Shown: positions 27,979 to 36,564, counted from the stretch's first letter. The stretch: 64,000 nucleotides of DNA from Paenibacillus agilis (GCF_007786455.1 NZ_VNJK01000001.1:978476-1042475); one strand, 5' to 3'. Notes: generated by a model from the sequence alone, not told the origin. Program-made: numbers and translations.

Positions 27979-28518
27979 TTACAATTTCACTTTGTGTACA
28001 GCTCTCAATAATATCGGAGCGAGCATGCCCATAAAGGCGGCGTTACCAACTGCGTGGAACGTATCAAACAGAAGACCGGCTTGGTAATACAACCAGAATG
28101 CTTGTGGTCCAGCAGCCCAAACAGGGCTAGAAACGATAAAGCCGTACAAATATCCGGTCAATGCTGCGCAGCCTACGAGGACATATATTGGCAACTTTTT
28201 ATAGACAGGCTTTAAGAAGCTGACTGCTATTGCAACCGAACCCCAAGCGCATATTTGCCACATCGTCCATGGGCCATGTCCAAGTGCAATGTTAGAGCCT
28301 AAGGCAGTCGCAACGGCAACGGCTATACCGTAGCGCATGCCAAGCGTTATTGAGGCGATCATAATAATCGCTGTTGAAGGTTGAATGTTCGGCATATGAA
28401 ATTGATTGGTTAAAATTCTGCCGAAGATACTAAGTGCAGATAAGCTAATTGCAATGCAAATATCTCGTATGAGTGGGGAAGCGACAATTCGCTGAAAACC
28501 CGTGTTTACTGCTTGCAT
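27979..28518 (-). CDS. ECF transporter S component, probable cobalamin specificity
   Basis: This 179-residue membrane protein has about six hydrophobic segments and the substrate-binding S-component layout. The motif LGHGPWTMWQICAWG in the middle resembles the PWTPWQ motif of cobalamin-type S components (CbrT/CblT-like groups). It lies 12 bases downstream of an SLH surface protein, and both are behind a cobalamin riboswitch, which points to vitamin B12 or a precursor. GGAGGC precedes the ATG. No ECF ATPases or T component are nearby, so it would use a shared module elsewhere. Confidence 0.75.
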   Translation of the reverse strand: MQAVNTGFQRIVASPLIRDICIAISLSALSIFGRILTNQFHMPNIQPSTAIIMIASITLGMRYGIAVAVATALGSNIALGHGPWTMWQICAWGSVAIAVSFLKPVYKKLPIYVLVGCAALTGYLYGFIVSSPVWAAGPQAFWLYYQAGLLFDTFHAVGNAAFMGMLAPILLRAVHKVKL

Positions 28519-28530
28519 CGTCCTGCCTCC

Positions 28531-30948
28531 TTATTTCTTTGATGAAAAGTCATCATACAATTTAACGGCAATTACAGCCGCCATTTCTCTCGTTACTGCT
28601 TGCTTTGGTTGGAACTGACCGTTTGTGCCCTTCATCAATTTCTGTTCTTCCACAGCAGCAATGTAGCTTGCAGAAGGATGAGAACTAGGTACATCTTTGA
28701 AGGTTGATGCTTGCTGAGCCTTTAGCTTGAATGCTTTGGTTACAATAATAGCGACTTGTTCTCTTGTAAGCGGCTCATTCGGCTTGAAGCTGCCGTCTGG
28801 GAAGCCACCGATGATACCAGCTTCTTTTGCCTTAACGATATATTTATAGTGCCAGTCGCCTGGTTTAACGTCTTTATATTCCGTGTTGCTTGTTACGGTA
28901 ACTTCTTTATACAAGAGCTTAGTCACAATGGTAAGGAACTCTGCTCTCGTAATGGATTTCTTAGGATTGAATGTTACGGCTCCTGTGGAGTCTTTTGCTC
29001 CTTCAAGGATGCTGAGTTGTTTTGCACGAGCGACAGCTTCCTTTGCCCATGCAGATATTTGATCCCGATCGCTATATTTAGAAAGATGCTCAGCAATAGC
29101 ATTGGCAGTAAGGTTAGCACCTGCGTTTGTTCCGTTTCCTTTATTGCCAGTTGTGGAGCTGCCCCCGCTGCTGCCATTTCCGTTGATGTTTCCTTTGTTG
29201 TTGTCCTTGCTGGCTGATTCATTACCTGCTGTTCCAGAACCAGGAGCTGTGGGATTGCCGGTATTTGGTTGACCGACAGAACCACCCCCATTCGAACTGT
29301 CACTGCCATTGTTAGCAGGAGGGGTTCCGATGTATTTCCAAACTACTGTATCGCCTTGATTTAATTTGTAAGCACCAGCGGAGCGATTAGGTGCTGTGCC
29401 ATTGACCGTATATGTCCAACCGCTCATAGGTCCATTTTCCATTTCGCATAGACCTACTGCACAAGAAACGTATAAAGATGCACCTGAACCAACGCTCGTA
29501 ATGTTTGCTGCACCTACGAGACCGACAAGTGCATCAAAAGCTGTCATATCCGTACGATAGGCTTGTTGGTTATTCATTGGCAATCCTGTTTTAGGAACTT
29601 CTGTTGTAACCGTTACTTGAATGTTTTGGGTGGTGGGAACACTACCGCCAGCGCCATTACCTGGAGGAATAACTGTAGTTTGCTCTACGTTAGAGTAGTT
29701 CCATTTTACGATATCACCAGCTTTGAGCTTGTATTGATCAGCGCCTACATTAGGTGTTTGGCCATTCACGGTATACATCCAACCGCTCATTGGGCCGTAG
29801 GCGCCCCCTTGCAAGCCTTTAATGCCAGCTACATATTTCATTGTACCGAATGTTTTGTAAGTAATATTATCTGTGCCTACAAGCTTGTTTAATGCTGTGT
29901 CAACAGTGTCGCCTTCTTTAAGTGTTACCGTTCCGGATTGTGGGAAGCCGTTCCATGTTTTATCCGATGTTACGCTAATGGATACATCGTATGTAACTTG
30001 TTCTGGTGGCTTTGGTGTTTCAGGTGTTGGATTATATTTGGCTTTTAAGTCATAGAAAATGCTATTGTTCTGTCCATTGGCGAATCTCTGATAGGATAGG
30101 TAAGCAAGCATAACATCCTTCGTAGCCATGATGCTACTGTCAGCATCGCTTTTCATCCATTTGTACAGACCGTCTCCAGCAAGGTAGCTGTATAGGTTGT
30201 CTACTGCATTTTTTCCATCTTGATTATAAAGAGTATTCTTAGCATCTTTGCCAGTGGAGGATAAGCCAATAACAAGCATCGCTGCACTGTTGCTGTTATC
30301 AATCGGTTTATTGTGGAAATATTTATCGCCGCTATAGACAGCATCGGCAACACTTTGTTGATTTGTATATGGAGCAAGACCAGCCATAATAATGCCTGTC
30401 ATATCTGGGTCTGGTTCTGTACCCCAGAATGACCATCCACCTTTAGCAAGCTTTAGCTGAAGGAGCTTATCTACAAGAAATTCGCGAGTAATTGGCGCGC
30501 CGTCAGGTGTCTTGTATTTGCCGGAGTCGAGGGCAATAAGCATATAAACGACATCGTTAGATAACTGTAAACGCTTATTATCAAAGTTTGCAGCTTTCTC
30601 GATGAGATTAATGCCATTAATATTGGTAACATCAACACCAGCAGCGGTAAGGCCGATAATTGCTTTGGCAAGATCCGTTCCTTTTTTATAATTTCCTTGT
30701 GCAGCGATAACTGCTTCTTTTGCCTTCTGGATGTAGCTGTCAGGGATTTGGCGGCCTGTAATGTTGTCTGCTACTGCTGCCCAATCATCATATGACTTGG
30801 CAGAGTAAGTAGTCACTACTCGATTAAGCTCGCTCTTTAGATCTAGGCCCGCAGCAGCAGTTGCAACCTGCTGTACGGGGATTGCTCCTAGTGCTGTGCT
30901 GACAAATAAAGCTACAGCAAGGAGCAGGGAAAACATGTTCTTCTTCAT
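28531..30948 (-). CDS. SLH-anchored transcobalamin-like surface protein
   Basis: This 805-residue exported protein has a signal peptide at about residues 1-34. A helical domain (about 35-320) follows with terpenoid-cyclase-like repeats such as KGGWSFWG and PDMTGIIMAGL. Next come two DUF4430 domains (about 325-425 and 435-545), each with GPMSGWxYTVNG and W-K/N-Y endings. A Gly/Asn/Ser linker leads to three SLH repeats (about 620-800). Helical domain plus DUF4430 is the alpha/beta architecture of eukaryotic intrinsic factor and transcobalamin, and SLH repeats bind the cell wall polymer. With the upstream riboswitch and downstream ECF S component, extracellular B12 capture is inferred. The start is ATG 30948 (MKKNMF); the longer frame to 31020 runs through the terminator. 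Confidence 0.85.
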   Translation of the reverse strand: MKKNMFSLLLAVALFVSTALGAIPVQQVATAAAGLDLKSELNRVVTTYSAKSYDDWAAVADNITGRQIPDSYIQKAKEAVIAAQGNYKKGTDLAKAIIGLTAAGVDVTNINGINLIEKAANFDNKRLQLSNDVVYMLIALDSGKYKTPDGAPITREFLVDKLLQLKLAKGGWSFWGTEPDPDMTGIIMAGLAPYTNQQSVADAVYSGDKYFHNKPIDNSNSAAMLVIGLSSTGKDAKNTLYNQDGKNAVDNLYSYLAGDGLYKWMKSDADSSIMATKDVMLAYLSYQRFANGQNNSIFYDLKAKYNPTPETPKPPEQVTYDVSISVTSDKTWNGFPQSGTVTLKEGDTVDTALNKLVGTDNITYKTFGTMKYVAGIKGLQGGAYGPMSGWMYTVNGQTPNVGADQYKLKAGDIVKWNYSNVEQTTVIPPGNGAGGSVPTTQNIQVTVTTEVPKTGLPMNNQQAYRTDMTAFDALVGLVGAANITSVGSGASLYVSCAVGLCEMENGPMSGWTYTVNGTAPNRSAGAYKLNQGDTVVWKYIGTPPANNGSDSSNGGGSVGQPNTGNPTAPGSGTAGNESASKDNNKGNINGNGSSGGSSTTGNKGNGTNAGANLTANAIAEHLSKYSDRDQISAWAKEAVARAKQLSILEGAKDSTGAVTFNPKKSITRAEFLTIVTKLLYKEVTVTSNTEYKDVKPGDWHYKYIVKAKEAGIIGGFPDGSFKPNEPLTREQVAIIVTKAFKLKAQQASTFKDVPSSHPSASYIAAVEEQKLMKGTNGQFQPKQAVTREMAAVIAVKLYDDFSSKK

Positions 30949-30970
30949 TCTGACTCTCTTCCTCTCCATG

Positions 30971-31003
30971 AAAATAAAATAGCCCCTGCAAGAAGGCAGG
31001 GGC
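30971..31003 (-). terminator. Riboswitch-controlled terminator
   Basis: On the minus strand GCCCCTGC, a six-base loop and GCAGGGGC form a perfect 8-bp hairpin, followed by TATTTTATTTT. It lies between the cobalamin aptamer and the start codon of the SLH protein, so it is the likely expression platform. GGACCGC at 31002-31008 overlaps its 5' arm and is complementary to aptamer bases 31125-31131. Confidence 0.8.
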
Positions 31004-31022
31004 GGTCCATCATCATACAAAA

Positions 31023-31230
31023 AGAAACATGATGATGTAACCTGACTTTTGCCTCGAAAGTCCAGGTTAAATGATAGAGGTAAGCGACCGACCTGACTTA
31101 AGGCATATGCCTATCACAGTGGCGGGACCGCGCTGGATTCACACCAGCTTCCGTCTCTTACGTCAATTATTTAACTAATTGTTCATGCACGATTGGTTCA
31201 ATAAGTTTCCTTGTTGAACCAGTGCTTTTA
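31023..31230 (-). ncRNA. Cobalamin riboswitch
   Basis: On the minus strand the region 31152 to 31114 carries the conserved AdoCbl-riboswitch core: GGAAGCTGGTGTGAATCCAG, then GCGGTCCCGCCACTGTGA (the B12 box). An AAGTCAGG element follows at about 31099-31091. A second AAGTCAGG lies in a hairpin at 31038-31068. An upstream hairpin (GGTTCAA...TTGAACC, 31195-31220) may be a peripheral helix. The outer boundaries are approximate. Known members turn off B12 uptake genes when cobalamin is bound. Confidence 0.93.
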
Positions 31231-31232
31231 GC

Positions 31233-31262
31233 ATTATATAACATGGAATGAAATGGTGTAAA
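31233..31262 (-). promoter_or_regulatory. Promoter of the riboswitch-controlled B12 operon
   Basis: On the minus strand TTTACA (31262-31257) and TATAAT (31238-31233) are separated by 18 bases. A transcript starting about seven bases later would begin just before the first riboswitch hairpin. Confidence 0.7.
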
Positions 31263-31443
31263 TAAATTTGATTGAGAGAGATAGAAAGAGAGAATGGGAG
31301 ATATATTTGAGAAATGGAGGATTTTGGAGTGTGGACTTCTTATTGGAATAAAATGCAGGCTCATACTTGCGGCTGAACATATGCATATGATATATTATTA
31401 AAGCGGATTCAAAGCATAGGGAATCCATGATTGAGTTGAATAA

Positions 31444-31519
31444 GGGGCCATAGCTCAGCTGGGAGAGCGCTTCGCTGGCAGCGAAGAGGTCAGGGGTTCG
31501 ATCCCCCTTGGTTCCACCA
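31444..31519 (+). tRNA. tRNA-Ala (GGC anticodon)
   Basis: A 76-base cloverleaf with encoded CCA. The acceptor begins GGGGCCA and ends TGGTTCCACCA. The D arm contains AGCTCAGCTGGGAGAGC, the anticodon arm CTTCG-CTGGCAG-CGAAG gives GGC, and the T arm contains GGTTCGATCC. It is followed by its own terminator. Confidence 0.96.
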
Positions 31520-31530
31520 ATAACTAACAC

Positions 31531-31555
31531 AAACGGCAGAGATGCCGTTTTTTTT
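31531..31555 (+). terminator. Terminator after tRNA-Ala
   Basis: AAACGGCA, short loop, TGCCGTTT, then a T-rich run. Confidence 0.88.
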
Positions 31556-31608
31556 ATTGGCCAATATACGCTTCTAAAATAACTAATGGTCGTTCAATAA
31601 AAAGTCCT

Positions 31609-31636
31609 TTTACAATCATTTTCAGTACGTTATAAT
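31609..31636 (+). promoter_or_regulatory. Probable promoter of the 51-residue peptide gene
   Basis: TTTACA at 31609-31614 and TATAAT at 31631-31636 with a 16-base spacer, about 105 bases before the start codon. Confidence 0.55.
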
Positions 31637-31742
31637 ACAATCACTAAATAAATTTTACCAACAAAAAAAGTAGAATGTTGTGATTTAAATAATATCAATT
31701 GACGTTCACCGCTTATCAAAAAATAGATACGGAGGTATGGTC

Positions 31743-31898
31743 ATGGTAAATCGCAATAAAAAGAAGATTTTCACAGCGCTCAGCGCAGCTTTAGTCGTCA
31801 TTACGCTGGTTACAGGTGGGATAGTTGCTGACCAAGGTAAAACAACGGTAGAGGCAACGAAGACAAAAGGGGATAAAAAGGTTGAAGTTATTAAATAA
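31743..31898 (+). CDS. Small exported peptide of unknown function
   Basis: This 51-residue product has GGAGGT six bases before the ATG. The N-terminus is basic (MVNRNKKK), followed by a hydrophobic stretch (about residues 9-28) resembling a signal peptide, then a Lys/Thr-rich tail. The family is unrecognised. After the TAA stop the same frame stays open for another 48 codons to 32045, with plausible protein-like composition at first (SIGETYYEIATFIINGK). That could indicate a gene shortened by a nonsense mutation. A promoter lies at 31609 and a terminator at 32030. Confidence 0.5.
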   Translation: MVNRNKKKIFTALSAALVVITLVTGGIVADQGKTTVEATKTKGDKKVEVIK

Positions 31899-32029
31899 AG
31901 CATAGGTGAGACCTATTATGAAATAGCGACCTTTATTATTAACGGCAAGGAAACAGTGGTAGTAATTAATTATGTAGTGTCTTCTTGTCAAGTAGACAGT
32001 GTAAAAAATGAAGATAGGTGGTTTGTTTT

Positions 32030-32063
32030 CCTCAGTTCGGTTTAACCCGACTGAGGTTTTTTA
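32030..32063 (+). terminator. Terminator after the small peptide gene
   Basis: CCTCAGTTCGG pairs with CCCGACTGAGG (one wobble or mismatch), followed by T6. The rest of 31899-32272 shows no further gene. Confidence 0.85.
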
Positions 32064-32272
32064 TTATACAGCCCAGCCCGTCGGTATGAGGGGAAAGACA
32101 ACTATTACTAGAAAATTGTAAATTGCTTTCGCTACCTTGTTTTTTTGTGATGTAAAATAACAAGAAAGAGCTTCAAGGGAGCATCCTCGTAAACAGAACT
32201 CAATGTTTCCAAACGAGTAACTTTGCTCTCCAAACTATGGAATGTTATGATGAGCATGGGGTGATGAAGAGA

Positions 32273-32902
32273 ATGAGTAACAAAACACAGACTAACGAAA
32301 TCACAGATGACAACAAACAAGGAACACTTTCAGAAGAGCAATGGAATGAACTCATTCATGTAGTTTGTCGTGATGGTGTTACCGCATTGAAAACACACTA
32401 CGAGCAAGTGACAGGACGCGCAGTAATCCAGGAGACTTACGGCCCTGTTTTTATTTTTTCAGTGAAAGACGATTCTAATGACGAATACGAATGTGGCTTT
32501 TTGCTTCAGGAACTGATTAAGAGGTTCCAATCCGATGAAGATCCCTCAAGATGGATGGCCTCATTTTTTGTCGAGTTGATGAGAACGAAGGGCGGAAAGG
32601 CACTTCCAAAACCACCAGCTAGTGAAGAGGAATATAAAGCGATGCTCGATCATCAGATAATCCCGCATTGTATTGCTACGATCGAAGAAGAATTTGCCCC
32701 AGAGCAGGTACATGCAGGTTTGGAATGGCATGAGGAGCATGGTCCAGTGTTTGAAGCAGGATTTTCTTCTATAGTAGATGGAAATAATGTGTGTGCCTTT
32801 AAAATTGATTTGTTGCTCATACATTTTCTACTGAATCGGGATCCGGCTGAACTGGCCCTTCATGGCTTGTACAAAATTCGTGAAGAGCATGGGATGGAGT
32901 AA
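32273..32902 (+). CDS. Conserved-looking hypothetical protein, acidic
   Basis: This 209-residue soluble, acidic protein has no signal peptide or membrane segment, and I do not recognise a family. Two internally similar blocks can be seen: an ETYGPVFIFSVKDD segment followed by FLLQELIKRFQSDEDP, and later HGPVFEAGFSSIVDG followed by IDLLLIHFLLNRDP. This suggests a duplicated fold of about 100 residues. The start ATG 32273 has GGGGTGA eight bases upstream; frames starting at 32237 or 32264 lack good sites. Its terminator follows at 32978. Confidence 0.7.
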   Translation: MSNKTQTNEITDDNKQGTLSEEQWNELIHVVCRDGVTALKTHYEQVTGRAVIQETYGPVFIFSVKDDSNDEYECGFLLQELIKRFQSDEDPSRWMASFFVELMRTKGGKALPKPPASEEEYKAMLDHQIIPHCIATIEEEFAPEQVHAGLEWHEEHGPVFEAGFSSIVDGNNVCAFKIDLLLIHFLLNRDPAELALHGLYKIREEHGME

Positions 32903-32977
32903 AGAATAGAAGAACGGAAGAACAGTAACCTGTTGTTACGAGGCTATAACGAACGGGAATGAACGGATCGTATGTAG

Positions 32978-33018
32978 AAAAACCCGATGTCTTTTTCGGA
33001 GACATCGGGTTTTCTTTT
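32978..33018. terminator. Bidirectional terminator
   Basis: AAAACCCGATGTC pairs perfectly with GACATCGGGTTTT, with T-rich sequence on both sides. It lies between the hypothetical gene and the convergent MFS gene. Confidence 0.9.
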
Positions 33019-33044
33019 GCTTTACGGCGTACGTGTTCTTCTTA

Positions 33045-34247
33045 TTAATTTGCCAAGCTGCTACCGGATTGTTTTTCTTTCCACATCAGCGTAAAGAGTA
33101 GACCAATAAACATAATGACAGCAGCAAAGAGATACGGATAGTTGATGTTTATATCAAATAGGATACCGCCTAACGCGGGCCCAGCGATATTGCCCAAGCT
33201 TGTATAGGTGGAGTTCATTCCAGCGACAAATCCTTGTTCTTTTTCAGCCGTTTTTGATAAATAGGTCGTTAATGCTGGTCGCAGTAAGTCAAATGCGAGA
33301 AAGATGAAGCAAGCTACTAGCAAAATGGCTAAAAAGCCCGAGATCATGGTGGATACTACCGCCAATACTACGCCAGCGATTAGGCATATTTGGATGAGCT
33401 TCTTTTCACCAAGCTTTTCTACCAATTTACCAAACATAAAGACCTGAACGACAACCCCGAAGATTGCACTTATTGTAATAATGATCGCAATATCTTTTGG
33501 GGTGTAACCAAATTTATGATCGGAAAACAGACTAAATACGGTTTCGTATGCTGATAACCCAAAGGCCAATACAAACACAATAATAAAAGCAATTAAGTAT
33601 TGTGGGTGAATGGATCGTTTCAGATCAGTTACAAAGCTGGTATCTTTTTTGAGCAGACTGATTTCCAAAAGCTCTTGTTTGGTTAGTGGCTCTTTTAAAA
33701 TAAATATGGATGAAATACATGCTATAAATGCGAAGCCAGCAGCAAAGTAGAATGGAGCACGCACGCCTAGCTCAGCAATAAAGCCCCCGATGCCTGGGCC
33801 AATAATGAACCCGAGACTAATAGCGGCAGAAATATACCCCATTGCCTTAGGTCTTTCCTCTACTGAAGTAATATCTGCAACATAGGCTGTTACGCCTGGC
33901 ATAATAAATGCACCACTGATCCCACCTAGAATTCTAGAGAAATAAAGAACGGATACGTGTGTGCCTAATCCAAAGATGACCTCTGATATACTAAACAGGA
34001 ATAAGCCAATTACGATCATTTTCTTTCTGCCAAAAGTGTCAATCCACCGTCCTGCAATGGGGGACATGAGTAATTGTGCAAACGCAAAGGCTGCCATAAG
34101 ATAACCCATCGTTTGGCCTGATAGATGCATTATATTCATAAAGGATGGCATAACAGGGACGATAAGTCCGACTCCTAGAAAAACAATGAATATATTACTT
34201 AGTAGAATGAGTAAAACTGTTTTTTGTTCTTTTAATGGTTTTTTCAT
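33045..34247 (-). CDS. Multidrug efflux MFS transporter (NorA/Bmr-like)
   Basis: This 400-residue protein has 12 predicted transmembrane segments. DHA1 drug-proton antiporter features are visible: motif A GRWIDTFGRKKMIVIG between helices 2 and 3, motif C around GFIIGPGIGG in helix 5, and an N-terminal GVGLIVPVMPSF. It exports toxic compounds with proton uptake. It is downstream of a TetR gene on the same strand, 30 bases apart, so both likely form one autoregulated operon. The substrate cannot be read from sequence. Confidence 0.88.
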   Translation of the reverse strand: MKKPLKEQKTVLLILLSNIFIVFLGVGLIVPVMPSFMNIMHLSGQTMGYLMAAFAFAQLLMSPIAGRWIDTFGRKKMIVIGLFLFSISEVIFGLGTHVSVLYFSRILGGISGAFIMPGVTAYVADITSVEERPKAMGYISAAISLGFIIGPGIGGFIAELGVRAPFYFAAGFAFIACISSIFILKEPLTKQELLEISLLKKDTSFVTDLKRSIHPQYLIAFIIVFVLAFGLSAYETVFSLFSDHKFGYTPKDIAIIITISAIFGVVVQVFMFGKLVEKLGEKKLIQICLIAGVVLAVVSTMISGFLAILLVACFIFLAFDLLRPALTTYLSKTAEKEQGFVAGMNSTYTSLGNIAGPALGGILFDININYPYLFAAVIMFIGLLFTLMWKEKQSGSSLAN

Positions 34248-34277
34248 GAAGCAATACCTCTCTTTGTAACATCATCA

Positions 34278-34853
34278 CTATGAAATACCTCTCCAATATA
34301 TGGTCCATGAGGCATTTAGTTTATCGTTTAATCGTTGTTCGTCGTGTCCATAAGCAAGTTCTAGCATGATCGAATCTACTACCCCTAAGAAGGCAAGGGT
34401 AGGTACCAAGGCTATATCTTCCTTGATGGCTTTTGCATCGATCCAATCTTTAAATTTGCTTTCTAGCACGGTTTGAATGGCTTGTTCCGAAACGATTACT
34501 TCCTCATTAATCGCTGCTGCAAGGTGAGGAGGTGGAAAAAAAGACATACGCAGCCAAAACTTTAACTGTTCGCTCTGTTGAAACATATCAATGACCAATT
34601 GCAAATATCCTAATAAATCTGCTTTGGGATTTTGGGCATCCACTGTACTCAAATATTTTAGTTTCGATGAGAGTTCTGTCTCTTTGGCATCTTGTAAAAC
34701 TTGTAGAAATAGATCATCTTTCCCTTTGAAATGAGCATAGAGAGACTGTTTTTTCATACCGACATTGTCAGCAATTTGAGACAGAGATGCTCCCTCATAT
34801 CCATGAATTGTGAAGAATTTTAAAGCCGTGTCTTTAATTTCTTTACTTTTCAA
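34278..34853 (-). CDS. TetR-family repressor of the adjacent efflux gene
   Basis: This 191-residue regulator has an N-terminal TetR helix-turn-helix (ALKFFTIHGYEGASLSQIAD then VGMKKQSLYAHFKGKDDLF) and a helical ligand domain. The start is TTG 34853 with AGGTGAT upstream; GTG 34862 would lie within that site. A palindromic operator at 34871-34886 just upstream suggests autoregulation of the TetR-MFS operon. Confidence 0.86.
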   Translation of the reverse strand: MKSKEIKDTALKFFTIHGYEGASLSQIADNVGMKKQSLYAHFKGKDDLFLQVLQDAKETELSSKLKYLSTVDAQNPKADLLGYLQLVIDMFQQSEQLKFWLRMSFFPPPHLAAAINEEVIVSEQAIQTVLESKFKDWIDAKAIKEDIALVPTLAFLGVVDSIMLELAYGHDEQRLNDKLNASWTIYWRGIS

Positions 34854-34870
34854 TAAAATCACCTCTATAT

Positions 34871-34918
34871 TAACGAACGTTCGTCAGTTATTTTATCAAA
34901 TTTAATTTTTTTATACAA
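34871..34918 (-). promoter_or_regulatory. Promoter and TetR operator
   Basis: On the minus strand TTGTAT (34918-34913) and TAAAAT (34895-34890) are 17 bases apart. Immediately downstream is the palindrome ACGAACGTTCGT (34873-34884), part of a 16-bp T-A-ACGAACGTTCGT-C-A near-dyad. Repressor bound there would block initiation. Confidence 0.75.
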
Positions 34919-34986
34919 TGTAATTTTCTTTCGTTGTTTAAGGCCGTGAGGTTGGATTCTAGTAATAATGCTCATGCTAGCCGACC

Positions 34987-35027
34987 TAAAAACCCCCCTT
35001 ATCAAATTTTGCGACAAGGGGGGGCTC
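34987..35027 (-). terminator. Terminator of the GH8 gene
   Basis: On the minus strand CCCCCCTTGTC pairs with GATAAGGGGGG, followed by TTTTT. It lies about 70 bases after the GH8 stop codon. Confidence 0.8.
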
Positions 35028-35099
35028 GAGCTTGTTACTATTAGAAAGCCTACGTTATAAGGAGTTGAACTTATTCATACCGTTGCACGTAGATATGAA

Positions 35100-36488
35100 T
35101 TAATTTGGTGACCACCAGTTGCCAGAAACGACAATTACGCTAAGCAATCGAACAGTGTTGCCGAAGTACGATGCTTGGTTCGTAGGCTGTGCAGTAACAT
35201 TGCTCCATAGTTTATCAAGCCATTCTTTATTGGCAGTGTTAGTATCGGTCATAGCGCTGACCGCAAATGGCGCTGTAAAGGTCAAATCATAATAAGTTCC
35301 GCTTTTCAAATATTTTGTGCCGTCCAGATAGAAACCGCCACCATGAATGTTAGCGGGGTTGTTGTTAGCTTCTGTACGAATCCAATTGTTAAGTGTGGTC
35401 AAGTGGAACTTGGAACGTGTATCCCCTGTCAAAATGACGTCGGTAGCAATTCTCCATGGAATGCGTGCAGCGTTATAGTAATAGATTCCGTCTGTATCTG
35501 TGTTCTCTAAGAAAGGTGGGATTGTGGGTTTAACAGGCTCGTAGTATTGCCCCTTACGAATGCCGAAATCAGGAAGGAGCCCAGTTTGGGCAGCGTACCC
35601 GTAGTATAAATTTTCTCTGGCAGCGTGGGTTGTCGTAATGACTTGATTCCAGCGCGAGTCGCCTGTAGCCGTTTGGAATACCTTTAAATGGTGGAACATA
35701 AAGTCTGATGTGCGTGTCCCGGGGCCATATTTAGCATGAGAATCTTGCGCCCAATCACCAAGTTTTAGATGGTAGTAGGTGTGGTTCACATCTTTGAGCA
35801 TAATGGCGTTAATCATTTTCTTCGCTTGTGCCCCGTAATTAATGCCCGTGTTATTGCCCCACTGCTTCTCAGCGAGCAGCAATGCGTAGGCAATGTCCAT
35901 ATCTCCGTCAGTAGCGGAGCTGCCCCCAGAGTTTGGTGTGGTGATAATGGCTCCGTTGCGATCAACCTGCTGCCAAGCCATCAAGTCGGGGTGATTCGTA
36001 CTCGGGTGGTCACGATAAAAACGGTACATCCCATCAAATAATTTCTTCGCGTCAGCGTCATGACCTGCCAGATAGGCAGTGGCGATCATGCCATAGCCGT
36101 GAGCTTCAGATACGGTAACAGCGTCAATCGGATCGTCCGTTGATTCGGCGTTTTGATTGTAGTGGACAAAATAGCGACCGCTCTTATACGGGTGGGCTTT
36201 TACGTACTTAGCTTTCCATTCATTATATAGTCTGCGAACCTCTTGATCTAAATTCGCTTGAGATACTCTTGGTTTAATAACACCGTTGGAGTAGGTTACA
36301 TGCTGTGGAAATCCTCGTTGGGCAACAGCAAATGTATCGATGTTCTCTTCATTTACATTTTGTCCATACACAGAATCTTTTACAGATGGAGAGGATGCTG
36401 GATTTGCAGAGGTAGTGACAGAGAACACTAGCGTTTGCATAAGTAAGGCAGAACAGAGCATAAGAATGAACGATTTTTTCGGTTTCAT
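35100..36488 (-). CDS. Secreted glycoside hydrolase family 8 (endoglucanase/chitosanase-like)
   Basis: This 462-residue exported enzyme has a signal peptide at about residues 1-28 and then a GH8 (alpha/alpha)6 domain. Glu128 in VSEAHGYGM matches the catalytic proton donor. The ATDGDMDIAYAL segment (Asp194/Asp196) matches the conserved GH8 aspartate motif. Members cut beta-1,4 glucan, chitosan, lichenan or xylan, and the exact substrate is not readable. AAGGAG precedes ATG 36488. A second, full-strength Shine-Dalgarno-like sequence lies 80 bases further upstream. A 3' fragment of the same gene is duplicated at 38762-38996. Confidence 0.87.
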   Translation of the reverse strand: MKPKKSFILMLCSALLMQTLVFSVTTSANPASSPSVKDSVYGQNVNEENIDTFAVAQRGFPQHVTYSNGVIKPRVSQANLDQEVRRLYNEWKAKYVKAHPYKSGRYFVHYNQNAESTDDPIDAVTVSEAHGYGMIATAYLAGHDADAKKLFDGMYRFYRDHPSTNHPDLMAWQQVDRNGAIITTPNSGGSSATDGDMDIAYALLLAEKQWGNNTGINYGAQAKKMINAIMLKDVNHTYYHLKLGDWAQDSHAKYGPGTRTSDFMFHHLKVFQTATGDSRWNQVITTTHAARENLYYGYAAQTGLLPDFGIRKGQYYEPVKPTIPPFLENTDTDGIYYYNAARIPWRIATDVILTGDTRSKFHLTTLNNWIRTEANNNPANIHGGGFYLDGTKYLKSGTYYDLTFTAPFAVSAMTDTNTANKEWLDKLWSNVTAQPTNQASYFGNTVRLLSVIVVSGNWWSPN

Positions 36489-36564
36489 ATAGGTATACTC
36501 CTTTTCACATACACTATTTTGATAAAACTGAGACATTTACCGTTAAAAATTGGGATTGAGCTTT

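Noticed and set aside
31234-31530. 98-residue minus-strand frame across tRNA-Ala
   Set aside because: It covers the tRNA and the riboswitch promoter. The GGTKGDRTPDLF-like start is the known false translation of tRNA sequence.
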